A model generated the notes under the pieces. The model was given only the letters and a program-made list of their open reading frames with translations, had not been told where the DNA came from and did not search any database. Shown here piece by piece: positions 21,901 through 31,312 of a DNA stretch of 42,436 nucleotides. The position numbers and the translations under genes were made by a program. The stretch is from Granulicella sp. (GTDB lineage Bacteria; Acidobacteriota; Terriglobia; Terriglobales; Acidobacteriaceae). The stretch covers positions 6,749 through 49,184 of the forward strand of contig PLOU01000157.1 of the NCBI GenBank assembly GCA_003142235.1. Direction: 5' to 3'. The stretch's first letter is position 1. The number at the start of each line of letters is the position of its first letter.

Positions 21901-22651
21901 CGTTCGCGCCGATGCTGCCGCACCATCCGGCACGCAAACAAGCGTCGATGCTCAGGCTGCGGATGCGATTGAGCCTGCGTTTGCCGCCGGACTTCACGCA
22001 ATGTTGTGCGGCGCGGCGCGCCTGCAAGCTCTCGCTCACACCTACTCCACCGACTGGCCCGCGAAATCGCGCCCCATCCTGCCCGGCAACGCTCCAGCCA
22101 CGCGCCAGGAACGAACCTGGGCGCCGATTCTCGCGTGGATCGTGCTGCGCAGCCTTCCCGCGTATTGCATCCCCAACGGCGACCGCGCAGAACTCGTAGC
22201 CCTCTTCGACCGGCTCCTGCTCCGCGCCACACTCGCCGACCACTTCGCCTCCATGGGCATGGAGGGCGAGGCCTGTTGGCAGGCCGCCGCCCAGGTGCGC
22301 CTGCTGTTCTCTCAGGCTGCGGCTGCACCGGACGCGGTCTACTCCGAAGCTCTCTGGACAGACCCCGACGTCCGCTGGCTCGCCGGCGTCAACCAGGCCG
22401 CCGGCATCACCTTCTTCAACCGCGAGCAGTTCGACGAGCTGCTCACCTGGCTCCAGCTTCCCGCACTCATCCAGATCGCCCACGCCGAATCCACTCAGCC
22501 GAAATCAGCCCATTCCACCGGCATCGCAGCAATCGAGTCCTCCGTCGCCGCCGCCCGCAAGGCCGCGAATCACGCTGGCTACAACCTGAAGAAGTTCCTG
22601 GCAGCCCCGCCCCCAATTCACCATCCAAGCCATAAACATTCCACCAACTGA
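18968..22651 (+). CDS. Very large (1227 aa) GH13 alpha-amylase-family protein
   Basis: GH13-like blocks DMVPNHMGID, IRFDAAMVLAK, LLLAEAFW, FMSNPDERT; long N- and C-terminal extensions. Confidence 0.85.
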   Translation: MEFHISRAVREATQVDDMLFSTTGNVVFANVAASRRLAEALNRSRKDGARGADADPAGAINAGALFAMGLIDELSHALVDQYRKQIDPTVLAEAVRWFAERLNSDKSMPGKLEALLLTFTEQFPNAAVFRGKLTAKEWLLGVSDGRPNREAALEELLMLWIANSNPAFKPFHALFADKGLKEQTVYADVTASFPDFFSTRPPMAPEIGSLYDALRAPMLASPDSLTGQLDFIREHWAPYLGDDIKRILLAIDVLREEDVAIWMRFHPPGPDQFRHGPSWGSMGFEGDEYIGFDELRRRRYAHDYQAPLDEYENFSADQAWMPNVVLIAKSTYVWLEQLSKKYQRHIHRLDQIPDEELQLLASRGVTGLWLIGLWERSIASRTIKRLRGHGDAVASAYSLKSYDIAQDLGGWDAYNHLKHRAAAVGLRLASDMVPNHMGIDSPWLIEHPDWFLHRWESPFPAYSFNGPDLSSDSRVEIKIDDRYYDQSDAAVAFRLRHYSNGETRYVYHGNDGTSFAWNDTAQLDYSKAEVREHVIQTILHVARLFPIIRFDAAMVLAKRHVQRLWFPLPGAGGSIPSRAENSMSQEEFDALMPNEFWREVVDRVAAEVPGTLLLAEAFWLLEGYFVRTLGMHRVYNSAFMNMLRDEENAKYRSYLKKTIEFDPDIMKRYVNFMSNPDERTAIDQFGTGDKYFGVCTLLATLPGLPMFAHGQIEGFTERYGMEFKQAMLDEWPNEGLVARHQREIAPLLAKRYIFAGSSEFTLYDFWNGYGKVDENVFAYSNRYGGERSLVLYNNKYDGTRGTIHISAAFMDKATGSLRQRSLCDGLGLPTGESMVLAYRDRNGLEYLCRANDLHWNGLTFELRGFQCVVLLDWHALEPTANWPWDSLCDSLNGAGVRSVHEEMVKLRLRPLHDALRAAVSPANVRALAGLAAEIAQQGSESAREQSEADPRLRAIAEKGQLFFDRLLEQIPEENRALIVRADAAAPSGTQTSVDAQAADAIEPAFAAGLHAMLCGAARLQALAHTYSTDWPAKSRPILPGNAPATRQERTWAPILAWIVLRSLPAYCIPNGDRAELVALFDRLLLRATLADHFASMGMEGEACWQAAAQVRLLFSQAAAAPDAVYSEALWTDPDVRWLAGVNQAAGITFFNREQFDELLTWLQLPALIQIAHAESTQPKSAHSTGIAAIESSVAAARKAANHAGYNLKKFLAAPPPIHHPSHKHSTN

Positions 22652-22690
22652 CAACCAACAACCCGGCTTTTGCTCCACAACCGCCAAACG

Positions 22691-23590
22691 ATGCCCGCGC
22701 GCCTCATCCTCAACGCCGACGACTTCGGCCTCACCCGCGGCATCAACCGCGCCATCGGCGAACTGCACTCGGCTGGAGTGCTGCCTTCCGCCACGCTGAT
22801 GGCCGCCGGCCCCGCCTTCGACGATGCCATTGCCGTCGCCCGCGCCCACCCCTCGCTTGGCGTTGGCTGCCACATCGTGCTCACCGACGGCGCGCCCGTC
22901 TCGCCGCCCGACTCCATCCCCAGCCTGATCGGAACCGACGGCAAAAACTTTCGTCCTTCGCTGGTTGATTTTGTGCAGGCGCTTTTGCTGGGACGGATCA
23001 ACGCGGAGGAAGTCGCGCGCGAGGCGCTCGCGCAGATCGAGAAGCTACAGCGCGCGGGGATCTGCGTTACCCACATCGACACGCACAAGCACACGCATCT
23101 CTTTCCCGCCATCGCGCGCCCGCTGCTGCAAATTGCCGATCGCTGCGGAATCCGCTCCATTCGCAACCCCTTCGAGTCGGACTGGTCGCTCGCGCTCGAC
23201 CACGGCAGCCTCGCGCGGCGCCTCGCCGTCCGGCTCATCGGTTGCCTGCGTCCGCGCTTCGAGGCCCACGCACAGATACGTGAAGGACGCATACGAACGA
23301 CAGACGGCACCGTCGCCATCTCCGCCACCGGCCAGCTCAACGCCGCAACCCTCGCCGAGGTTCTGCGCGCGCTTCCGTCCACTGGGACCTACGAGCTCTG
23401 CTGCCATCCCGGTTACAACGACGGCGACCTCGACCGCGTCGCCACGCGCCTGCGCGCCCACCGCGACATCGAGCGCGAGGCCCTGCTCAGCGAGATTCCG
23501 AGAGTTCTCGCCGGCCCAAACGCTCCCTTGCTCATCCACTACGGGAGCCTTGCTGCGCAACAAAACGCATCGTTTCAGCGACAGGTATGA
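22691..23590 (+). CDS. ChbG/HpnK (YdjC) family carbohydrate deacetylase
   Basis: MPARLILNADDFGLTRGINRAI, GVGCHIVLTDGAPV, THIDTHKHTHLFP, YELCCHPGY. Confidence 0.88.
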   Translation: MPARLILNADDFGLTRGINRAIGELHSAGVLPSATLMAAGPAFDDAIAVARAHPSLGVGCHIVLTDGAPVSPPDSIPSLIGTDGKNFRPSLVDFVQALLLGRINAEEVAREALAQIEKLQRAGICVTHIDTHKHTHLFPAIARPLLQIADRCGIRSIRNPFESDWSLALDHGSLARRLAVRLIGCLRPRFEAHAQIREGRIRTTDGTVAISATGQLNAATLAEVLRALPSTGTYELCCHPGYNDGDLDRVATRLRAHRDIEREALLSEIPRVLAGPNAPLLIHYGSLAAQQNASFQRQV

Positions 23591-23616
23591 GATTCTAGGA
23601 AGCGCAAGGAGGGCCG

Positions 23617-24603
23617 TTGGCAACCATCGCTGAGATCGCGGAACTGGTCGGCGCGTCCGCGCCACTCGTCACCAACAAGATTCTATGCGTCTCCAGCATC
23701 GAAGCTGCCACTTCGTCCGCGCTGATCTTCGCCACCGACGCAGCCACACTCGAAGCCGCGCTCAAGTCTCCCGCGGGCGCGATTCTGACCCGTCCCGCAT
23801 TGCTCTCGCACGGCGGCGCTGCGCAGAACGGAGGCTCCGCACAAGGAGCGCCGAGCTTCGACCCGCACGATCCGCGCCTGCTCGCCGTCGCCGATCCGCG
23901 CTACGCCTTCGCCCTCGCCGCGCGTTTCCTGCGCTCCCGCGAATCCATCGCAAACGACTTCGCGCCGCGCATCCATTCCACGGCAGTTCTGGGCGCAGGC
24001 GTGCGACTGGGGCAGGGAAGCAGCATCGGTCCCCACGCCGTGCTCGGCGACAACGTCGTCCTCGGCGATGACTGCGAGATTCTCGCCAACGTTACCATCT
24101 ACGCGGGAACCAGCCTCGGCAACCGCGTTCTGGTGCAGGCCGGAGCGGTTCTCGGGGCCACCGGATTCGGCTACGCGCGAAACTCCGCCAGCGGCGAGTA
24201 CATCGCCTTCCCGCAGCAGGGAACGCTGGCCATCGAGGACGACGTGGAGATCGGCGCCAACTCCACCATCGACCGCGGCGCGCTGGGCGAGACGCGCATC
24301 GGCGCGGGCACCAAGATCGACAACCTGGTGCACATCGCGCACAACTGCGTGGTCGGGCGCAACGTCGTCATCGCCTCGCAGACCGGAATCTCCGGCTCCT
24401 GCGTCATTGAGGACGGAGCGGTCCTGGGCGGTCAGGTTGGCCTCGGAGAGCACGCCCACATCGGTCCCGGCGTCATCCTCGGCGGAGGCGCGGGCGTTCT
24501 GAGCCACAAGAAAGTCCGGGGCCCCGGCGAGGTCTTCTGGGGCCGCCCGGCGCGCCCGCTGAAGCAGTACCTGCGCGACCTGGCGCGGCTCAGCCGAGGC
24601 TGA
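23617..24603 (+). CDS. lpxD: UDP-3-O-acylglucosamine N-acyltransferase
   Basis: Hexapeptide-repeat acyltransferase; [77 protein letters not shown] start after AAGGAGGG. Confidence 0.92.
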   Translation: MATIAEIAELVGASAPLVTNKILCVSSIEAATSSALIFATDAATLEAALKSPAGAILTRPALLSHGGAAQNGGSAQGAPSFDPHDPRLLAVADPRYAFALAARFLRSRESIANDFAPRIHSTAVLGAGVRLGQGSSIGPHAVLGDNVVLGDDCEILANVTIYAGTSLGNRVLVQAGAVLGATGFGYARNSASGEYIAFPQQGTLAIEDDVEIGANSTIDRGALGETRIGAGTKIDNLVHIAHNCVVGRNVVIASQTGISGSCVIEDGAVLGGQVGLGEHAHIGPGVILGGGAGVLSHKKVRGPGEVFWGRPARPLKQYLRDLARLSRG

Positions 24604-24635
24604 GTTGAACGATCAGAGTTGTGTTGATGCTGTGC

Positions 24636-26240
24636 TCAGTTGGCGTCGTCGCTCAGCGCGTCCATGTACGCAACGTCGAGCGCGGTACCCTGCACCGTGA
24701 CGTACTCGTTGTCGATCTCGGAGCCATCCACGGTGCTGAAGATGTGTACCTGTCCGCCGTACGCGGTGTAGACCTTGTTGAAGTTCTGCACCCAGCAGAT
24801 TCCGGTGAGGCTGCCGTAGTAGTACTGGTTGTCGTTCTGGTTGGGATAGGGCACCACCGCAGTCGGCGATCCCGGCGTTACGTTGGGGACAATCCGTGGA
24901 GAGAGCGTCGCGCCGCCCAGCACAACCATGGTCAGGCAGTTGTAGTTCTGCCCCAGCTTGGCGCGTTCTCCCGTGGCGCAGAACTGCGATCCGATCCACA
25001 GTGTGTTGTTGTCGGCAAACAGCATCTTGGAGTGGTTGCCATCGGAGATGGAGTACTTGCCCGTGATGGTGTTGGTCGCCTGGTTCATGGTGGAGAGGAA
25101 GCCGGCGAAGAGACCGTCCGGCTGCAGTTGCTGGCCGGCCAGGTAGAGCGTCGTCCCGTCGGAGAGCGCATCGGTGACGCCTCCCGGCACGGGCACATTA
25201 GCAATCTGCGGGTTCGGCTGCACGGGCGACGAGGGAATCACATTCTGGTTCAGCGGGCCTTGCTGGAGCAGCGTGACGCTGGCCGTCGTTCCGCCGCACT
25301 CCGGTCCGCAGTTCAGCACATACGCCGTGGTGCCATCCAGCGAGTAGTAGACGTTCGTCGGTTCGTCGTACGTCCCCGGCACGGAGACCGCGCAGTAGAC
25401 GGGCAGCAGGGCCGGTTCGCAGTCGGCGGAGCCGGTGGCCGCAATGGCCGCCTGCTGGGTCGGGTACTGGTTTTGGTTCAACTTGAAGACCCGGTACAGC
25501 ACATTGGAGTTGCGCACCATGGCAAGCGCAACCGTGTCCCCCTTATTCACGATGACCTTGAAGACATTCGGCAGGTTGAGCACATAGCCCTGTCCCGTCA
25601 GGTTGTCGATGACCTCCAGTACGCCGGCGGCCTCCTCGGCCCCGTAGTAGTGCTCGAATGTTGGAGAGACCGCGACCGCACTCGATCCCGACTGGAACGT
25701 GCCCACCGAACCGGAAGACGTTTCGGTCGAATAATTGATCGGGGTCAGAGTCCCATCGCTGTTGGAATAGACGTATCCGCGCATCTCCGCGGGGAAGTTC
25801 ATGATGGTGCCGGGATACCCCGACGAATAGCCGCCGATCGAATAGTTCGGAATCGTGTCTTCGACGTTGCTGCGAATGTTGCGATAGGCGTCGACGATCT
25901 GCAGGCCTCCGCTGTTGCCGTTGTAGCTAACGCCGATCATCACGCGCTGGGCGAGCTTGCTGGGCGGCACGGGCCGGCCCGCATAGTTGTACTCCGGAAA
26001 CTTGTAGTAGTAGTAGGCCGCCGAGTGGCAGCTGCAGAGCGCAAGCGTGGACAGCGCAAGCAGCAGCCCGCAGAGCATCCGGGAGCTGCGCAGCCTGGAC
26101 CCCAGGGCGCCGCCGCCAGAGGTCTTCTCCGCTGGCGATGAGGATTGGGTCAAGGGAGCTTCCGGCAACGGGCTGGGGAATGGCTGAGCACCAACCCCGC
26201 GGACAAAGAGACTTCGATTCTTCAACGTGGGCAACTCCAA
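24636..26240 (-). CDS. Putative lipoprotein, possible beta-propeller; 5' end uncertain
   Basis: Long ORF; lipobox-like LLALSTLALCSCHSAAYYYYKFPEYN; blade-like repeats (TNVYYSLDGTTAYVLNCG, TDALSDGTTLYLAG). Upstream extent overlaps the divergent gene's ORF. Confidence 0.6.
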   Translation of the reverse strand: MELPTLKNRSLFVRGVGAQPFPSPLPEAPLTQSSSPAEKTSGGGALGSRLRSSRMLCGLLLALSTLALCSCHSAAYYYYKFPEYNYAGRPVPPSKLAQRVMIGVSYNGNSGGLQIVDAYRNIRSNVEDTIPNYSIGGYSSGYPGTIMNFPAEMRGYVYSNSDGTLTPINYSTETSSGSVGTFQSGSSAVAVSPTFEHYYGAEEAAGVLEVIDNLTGQGYVLNLPNVFKVIVNKGDTVALAMVRNSNVLYRVFKLNQNQYPTQQAAIAATGSADCEPALLPVYCAVSVPGTYDEPTNVYYSLDGTTAYVLNCGPECGGTTASVTLLQQGPLNQNVIPSSPVQPNPQIANVPVPGGVTDALSDGTTLYLAGQQLQPDGLFAGFLSTMNQATNTITGKYSISDGNHSKMLFADNNTLWIGSQFCATGERAKLGQNYNCLTMVVLGGATLSPRIVPNVTPGSPTAVVPYPNQNDNQYYYGSLTGICWVQNFNKVYTAYGGQVHIFSTVDGSEIDNEYVTVQGTALDVAYMDALSDDAN

Positions 26241-26412
26241 CCTTCGTCGTGCAAGGGTTTCGCCTACTTACCCTCCGAGTATACCAAAGGAAGACTGCCT
26301 CGAAGACCGGCCAGCGGCGGTTTGGTGCTGGCTTCCAACCTGGCTTAGGATGGAGCAATACGTTTCAGCGAGCAGGGTTCAAGCTTCAAGGAACAGGCTT
26401 CGGGGACATGCC

Positions 26413-28473
26413 ATGGCAGGTGCGGGATCGAGTGCGGCAGAGACCACGGCGGCAGACGCAAAAGACAGCGCGAAGGCCGGCAAAAAAGACAGCGCGAAGG
26501 CTGGCGCGGCTGCTTCTGTCCTTGACCGGCTCTTCGCCGGCGGACGCGTGCTCTCCGACGGCGCCATGGGAACCATGCTCTATGACCGCGGCATCTTCAT
26601 CAACCGCTGCTTCGATGAGCTGAACCTCTCGCAGCCGGAGGTCGTCGCCGGTATCAACGCAGAGTATCTACAGGCCGGTGCACAGATCGTCGAGACCAAC
26701 ACCTTCGGCGCAAACGCCTTCCGCCTGGAGCGCTACGGCCTGCGCGACCGTGTGCGCGAGATCAACCTCGCTGGAGTCCGCATCGCCCGCCAGTGCGTCG
26801 CTCAGATCGCCCAGAAGCAGGCCACCGAGGCCTTCGTCGCCGGGGCCATTGGCCCGCTCGGTGTTCCGCTGGCACCGAAGGGAGAACTCACGCTCGACCA
26901 GGCCCGCGCAGCCTTCGCCGAACAGATCGCCGCGCTGGCCGAGGGCGGGCCCGGCGTGGGCGCGGATTTGCTCATCGTCGAAACCATGACCTCGCTGGCC
27001 GAGGCGGGCGAGGCCATTCGCGCCGCCCGCCAGGTCGCTCCCGGTCTGCGCATCGTAGTGATGATGACGGTCGACGAGGATGGCAACTGCCTCGACGGCA
27101 CCACACCCGAGATCGCCGCCGAGCGGCTGACCAAGTGGGGCGCGGACGTCATTGGCTGCAACTGCTCGGACGGCCCCGCCACTGTTCTCACGGTCATTGA
27201 GCGGATGCGCCTGGCAACCCGCCTGCCGCTGGCCGCCATGCCCAACGCGGGACTGCCCCGCGCCGTCGAGGGCCGCAACATCTACATGGCCTCGCCGGAG
27301 TACATGGCCAGCTTCGCGCGCAAGTTCATCCACGCCGGCGCAAGCCTCATCGGCGGCTGCTGCGGAACCACGCCCAACCACATCCGCGCCATGAAGTCCG
27401 CGATGCGCGCCCTGCAGGCGCAGGAGGACTCGGTCCGGCGCGACGCGGCCGGACTGGGCGTGGCTGGACACGAATCCGCTGCCGCAGGCCAGAGCTCGCT
27501 ACAGGCAGACTCCGAGGCCGCTGTGGAGGCCGCTGGGCCAAGCTACCGCCCCAAACCCATCGTCAGCCAGGTCGAGCCGCTGCCCCTGGCCCAGCGCTCC
27601 AGGGTCGGCGCGCTGATCGCCTCCGGCCAGTTCTGCACGCTGGTGGAGATCGTTCCGCCCAAGGGCATCGACTGCACAAAAGAGATCGAGGGCGCGGCGC
27701 TGCTGCACAAGCTCGGCGTCCACGCCATCAACGTCCCCGACTCGCCCCGCGCCAGCGCCCGCATGAGCGCGCAGAGCCTCTGCATCCAGATCCAGCAGAA
27801 GGTCGGCATCGAGACGGTGCTGCACTACACCTGCCGCGACCGCAACCTGCTCTCCATTCAGTCCGACCTGATCGGCGCATCGTCCATCGGCCTGAAGAAC
27901 ATCCTCTGCCTCACCGGCGACCCGCCCAAGATGGGCAACTATCCCGACGCCACCGCCGTCTTCGATGTCGATGCCATCGGGCTGACCGGCATCGTGCGCA
28001 ATCTCAACTACGGCCTCGACCTTGGCACCAACCCCATCGGCGCATCCACCGGCTTCACCCTGGCGTGCGCCGCCAACCCCGGCTTCAGTGACATCGACTA
28101 CGAGGTGCGCCGCTTCGCGCGGAAGGTGGAGGCGGGCGCGGAGTATGCCATCACCCAGCCGGTCTTCGACCTGCGCCTGCTGGAGCAGTTTCTGCGCCGC
28201 ATCGAGCCGTTCCGCATCCCGCTGATCGCGGGCATCTGGCCGCTCATCAGCCTGCGCAATGCCGAGTTCCTGAAGAACGACCTGAAGATCTCCATGCCCG
28301 ATGCCATCCTCACGCGCATGGCCGCCGCCGCCACGCCCGAGGCCGCGCGCGCCGAGGGAATCCGCATCGCCCAGCAGATGCTGGCCGAGGCACGAACCAT
28401 GGTGCAAGGCTGCCAGGTCAGCGCGCCCTTCGGAAAATATACCGCCGCCGCCCAGGTCCTCGGGCTGACGTAG
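26413..28473 (+). CDS. Bifunctional homocysteine S-methyltransferase / methylenetetrahydrofolate reductase fusion
   Basis: SDGAMGTMLYDRGIFINRCFDELNLSQPEVV...GGCCGTTPNHIRAM, then MTHFR EIVPPKGIDCTKEI...FDVDAIGLTGIVRNLNYG...YAITQPVFD; ATG 26413 preferred over ORF start 26227. Confidence 0.92.
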   Translation: MAGAGSSAAETTAADAKDSAKAGKKDSAKAGAAASVLDRLFAGGRVLSDGAMGTMLYDRGIFINRCFDELNLSQPEVVAGINAEYLQAGAQIVETNTFGANAFRLERYGLRDRVREINLAGVRIARQCVAQIAQKQATEAFVAGAIGPLGVPLAPKGELTLDQARAAFAEQIAALAEGGPGVGADLLIVETMTSLAEAGEAIRAARQVAPGLRIVVMMTVDEDGNCLDGTTPEIAAERLTKWGADVIGCNCSDGPATVLTVIERMRLATRLPLAAMPNAGLPRAVEGRNIYMASPEYMASFARKFIHAGASLIGGCCGTTPNHIRAMKSAMRALQAQEDSVRRDAAGLGVAGHESAAAGQSSLQADSEAAVEAAGPSYRPKPIVSQVEPLPLAQRSRVGALIASGQFCTLVEIVPPKGIDCTKEIEGAALLHKLGVHAINVPDSPRASARMSAQSLCIQIQQKVGIETVLHYTCRDRNLLSIQSDLIGASSIGLKNILCLTGDPPKMGNYPDATAVFDVDAIGLTGIVRNLNYGLDLGTNPIGASTGFTLACAANPGFSDIDYEVRRFARKVEAGAEYAITQPVFDLRLLEQFLRRIEPFRIPLIAGIWPLISLRNAEFLKNDLKISMPDAILTRMAAAATPEAARAEGIRIAQQMLAEARTMVQGCQVSAPFGKYTAAAQVLGLT

Positions 28474-28508
28474 CACACTTTGAGAGCAACGGGAAGGAGC
28501 AAACCGCC

Positions 28509-28775
28509 ATGGCGAACTTTGAAGAGCACTTGACGCAGTTGGAGAAGGTGGTGGAGCGGCTGGAGCGCGGCGACCTGACGCTCGACGAATCCGTGCGCCT
28601 CTTCGAGGACGGAATGAAGCTGACGACCGCCTGCAAGCAGGAGTTGGAGCAGGCCGAAGGCCGCGTGCAGGTTCTGGTGGAGGACAAGGGCGGCAAGATG
28701 CAGCCCGCCGAGATGGAACTGCAACCAACCGGGACCGGCGAAACTCCAGTAGATGAGCCCGACGACCAGGAGTAG
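28509..28775 (+). CDS. xseB: Exodeoxyribonuclease VII small subunit
   Basis: FEEHLTQLEKVVERLERGDLTLDESVRLFEDGMKLTTACKQELEQAEGRVQVLVE. Confidence 0.93.
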   Translation: MANFEEHLTQLEKVVERLERGDLTLDESVRLFEDGMKLTTACKQELEQAEGRVQVLVEDKGGKMQPAEMELQPTGTGETPVDEPDDQE

Positions 28776-28808
28776 ACCGCTTCCGCAACGGACAGTCTGA
28801 CAGCGTGT

Positions 28809-29798
28809 CTAGCGGTCCCTGCTGGTGACGAAGCCGGGGACCCAGAGGAGGGCGCGTTTGGCTTCGCTGTGGGGCAGCTCGGCGATGGAGAGCCGCGCGG
28901 CCTCGGCGTAGGCGCACGCCGTGTCCATGGCGTAGGCGATGGAGCCGTGGCGCTCCAGGATCTCCAGAATCTCCGGATGCGAGACGCTGGTAAAGCTGCG
29001 CTCGGCGAGCACCGTGCGGATCGCCTCGCGGTCGGCCCCGGTGCCGCGCTCCAGCGCGTGGATTACGGCCAGCGTCGCCTTGCCTTCGCGCAGGTCGCTG
29101 GCCACCGGCTTGCCCAGAATGTCTTCGTTTGCGGTCAGGTCCAGCATGTCGTCCACGATCTGGAAGGCCAGGCCGAGGTTGCGTCCGTACTCGCCCAGCA
29201 GCGCCTCGGTCTCCTCGTCGGCGTGCGTAATCGCCGCGCCCAACTGCATGGAGACGCTGAACAGGCACGCCGTCTTGCGGAAGATCAGGTCGAAGTACTC
29301 CTCTTCGTTGATCAGGTGGCCCAGCTTCTGCATCTGCAACAGCTCGCCCTCCACCATCTGCTGGGTCAGCGAGATCAGCAGCTCCAGCACGCGGAAGTTG
29401 CGTTCCTCCAGCGCCGTCGAGAACGACTGCATGTAGAGCCAGTCGCCCGCCAGCACGCACTTGGCATTGCCCCATGTGGTGTTCGACGAGGGCCGCCCGC
29501 GCCGCGTCTCCGCCTCGTCGATGATGTCGTCGTGCACCAGCGTCGCGGTGTGCAGCATCTCCACCACAGCACCCAGCCGGATGCGCGAGTGGCTGGTGCA
29601 GCCCAGCGCCTTGGACGAGAGCAGCAACAGCAGCGGACGGATGCGCTTGCCTCCGCCCGCCATCAGGTACTGCGCGATGTCGGTGATGACGTCGACGTCC
29701 GACGCCGACTGCCGGGTAAACTCCTGCTCGATCGCGGCCAGGTCGTCGCGCAGCAGGTCAAAGACCTCTTTCGCCGTCGCAATGGAGAGAGCGCTCAC
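28809..29798 (-). CDS. Polyprenyl synthetase family protein
   Basis: GGGKRIRPLLLLLSS, LVHDDIIDEAETRRGRPSSN, FQIVDDMLDLTANEDILGKPVASDLREGKATL. Confidence 0.93.
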   Translation of the reverse strand: MSALSIATAKEVFDLLRDDLAAIEQEFTRQSASDVDVITDIAQYLMAGGGKRIRPLLLLLSSKALGCTSHSRIRLGAVVEMLHTATLVHDDIIDEAETRRGRPSSNTTWGNAKCVLAGDWLYMQSFSTALEERNFRVLELLISLTQQMVEGELLQMQKLGHLINEEEYFDLIFRKTACLFSVSMQLGAAITHADEETEALLGEYGRNLGLAFQIVDDMLDLTANEDILGKPVASDLREGKATLAVIHALERGTGADREAIRTVLAERSFTSVSHPEILEILERHGSIAYAMDTACAYAEAARLSIAELPHSEAKRALLWVPGFVTSRDR

Positions 29799-29900
29799 TT
29801 GAATTTAGAGTAGCAGGTTGGGGCAAGGGATTCGGCGATTCGCCGTCAATCTGAAAAAACTACTGCGTTCCAGCGGCGGGATGAGGCGCGGCAGGTCGGG

Positions 29901-30398
29901 CTAGTTGCGGTAGTTGGTGAACTGTAGCGCGACGCCGAAGTCTCCGGCGCGCAGCTTGGCCATGATCTGCTGCAGCGTGTCGCGGTCCTTGCTGGTCACG
30001 CGCACCGTGTCGCCCTGAATGCTGGCCTGCGCCTTCAGCTTCATCTCCTTGACCAGCGCAACCATCTGCCTGGCCTTTTCCATCGGGATGCCCTGCACCA
30101 TCTTGATTTTCTGGCGCACGGAGGAGTTTGCCGCAGGCTCGATCTTCTCGTACTCCAGGTTCTTCAGCGAGACGCCGCGCTTCACCAGCTTCTGGCGCAG
30201 GATCTCCTTGACCGCCTCCAGCTTGTATTCGTCCTGCGATGCAAGCTGGAGGGCGTCGGCACCCTCGATCGTGATCCTGGACTTCGAGTCTTTCAAATCG
30301 AAGCGCGTGTTGATCTCCTTGGTCGCCTGATCGACCGCGTTCTTCACCTCGGCCAGGTCCACCTTGCTCACTACATCGAAGCTGTTGTCGGATGCCAT
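29901..30398 (-). CDS. yajQ: YajQ family nucleotide-binding protein
   Basis: MASDNSFDVVSKVDLAEVKNAVDQATKEINTRFDLKDSKS...VRVTSKDRDTLQQIMAKL...DFGVALQFTNYR. Confidence 0.93.
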   Translation of the reverse strand: MASDNSFDVVSKVDLAEVKNAVDQATKEINTRFDLKDSKSRITIEGADALQLASQDEYKLEAVKEILRQKLVKRGVSLKNLEYEKIEPAANSSVRQKIKMVQGIPMEKARQMVALVKEMKLKAQASIQGDTVRVTSKDRDTLQQIMAKLRAGDFGVALQFTNYRN

Positions 30399-30428
30399 AA
30401 AGGACAGTATAAGACGGTTGAGAGTTGC

Positions 30429-30463
30429 AGGTTCGAGGTTCAAGGTTCAAGGTTCGAGGTTCG
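30429..30463. repeat. Heptanucleotide tandem repeat (AGGTTCR)5
   Basis: AGGTTCG-AGGTTCA-AGGTTCA-AGGTTCG-AGGTTCG read directly; overlaps 3' end of the TatD gene. Confidence 0.9.
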
Positions 30464-31304
30464 AGGTGGTGGGGAAGAGGCGATGGAAGTTGGCAGTGGT
30501 AAGTGCTGCAATTTCATCCAGCGAAACTCCGCGCACTCCGGCCAGGCGCTCCGCCGTGTGGGCCATCAGCGCAGGTTCGTTCTGCTGGCCGCGGTGCGGG
30601 ATGGGCGCGAGGAATGGCGCGTCCGTCTCCACCAGGATGCGGTTGGCGGGCGCAAACGCCGCAACCTCGCGCAGCCCGGCGGCCCTGGGGTATGTTAGGT
30701 TGCCGGCAAACGAGAGATAAAATCCAGAATCGAGCGCGCGTTGCGCCTGCTCGATCGTGCCGGAAAAGCAGTGCAGGATGCCGCCCAGGCCGCATGCCGT
30801 CCAGTGTTCGACGAGTAACTCCAGCAGCTCCTCCCATGCGTCGGCCGCGCCGAACTTCTTCTTGGCTTCGGGCGTGGCCAGCTCCGAGGTCCGGCAGTGA
30901 ATCAGGATCGGCCTGCGCGCCGCCGCAGCCACCTGCATCTGCGCCACGAACGCCGCACGCTGCACCTCAGCCGCGGGATTGTCTACGTGGTAGTAGTCCA
31001 GGCCGATCTCGCCGATGGCGATCACTCGGTCGTCCTCCGCCAGCCGCGCCAGCTTGGCCAGCGAGTCGGCGTCCGCCTGATGCGCCTCCTGCGGGTGAAT
31101 CCCCGCGCTGGCGTAGATCGCGGGTGTCTCCGGGCGACCGCTGTACTCCGTCGCAATCTCCAGTGCGCGCTGCATCTCACTGGGCCCCTCACCGATGCCG
31201 ATGGCCAGAATCGTGCGCACGCCGGCGGCCTCGGCGCGGGCAAGCACGCCGGCCAGGCCGTTGCCGTACATGTCGAGGTGCGCGTGGGAGTCGGTCAGGT
31301 GCAT
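30447..31304 (-). CDS. TatD family hydrolase
   Basis: MHLTDSHAHLDMYG, YASAGIHPQEAH, AIGEIGLDYYH, ILIHCRTS, ILHCFSGT, ILVETDAPFLAP; ATG at 31304 chosen over longer ORF. Confidence 0.93.
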   Translation of the reverse strand: MHLTDSHAHLDMYGNGLAGVLARAEAAGVRTILAIGIGEGPSEMQRALEIATEYSGRPETPAIYASAGIHPQEAHQADADSLAKLARLAEDDRVIAIGEIGLDYYHVDNPAAEVQRAAFVAQMQVAAAARRPILIHCRTSELATPEAKKKFGAADAWEELLELLVEHWTACGLGGILHCFSGTIEQAQRALDSGFYLSFAGNLTYPRAAGLREVAAFAPANRILVETDAPFLAPIPHRGQQNEPALMAHTAERLAGVRGVSLDEIAALTTANFHRLFPTTSNLEP

Positions 31305-31312
31305 GGGGCGTG

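Noticed and set aside
28509-30398. xseB, polyprenyl synthetase and yajQ neighbourhood as a possible novel cluster
   Set aside because: All are ordinary housekeeping families with no unusual features visible.
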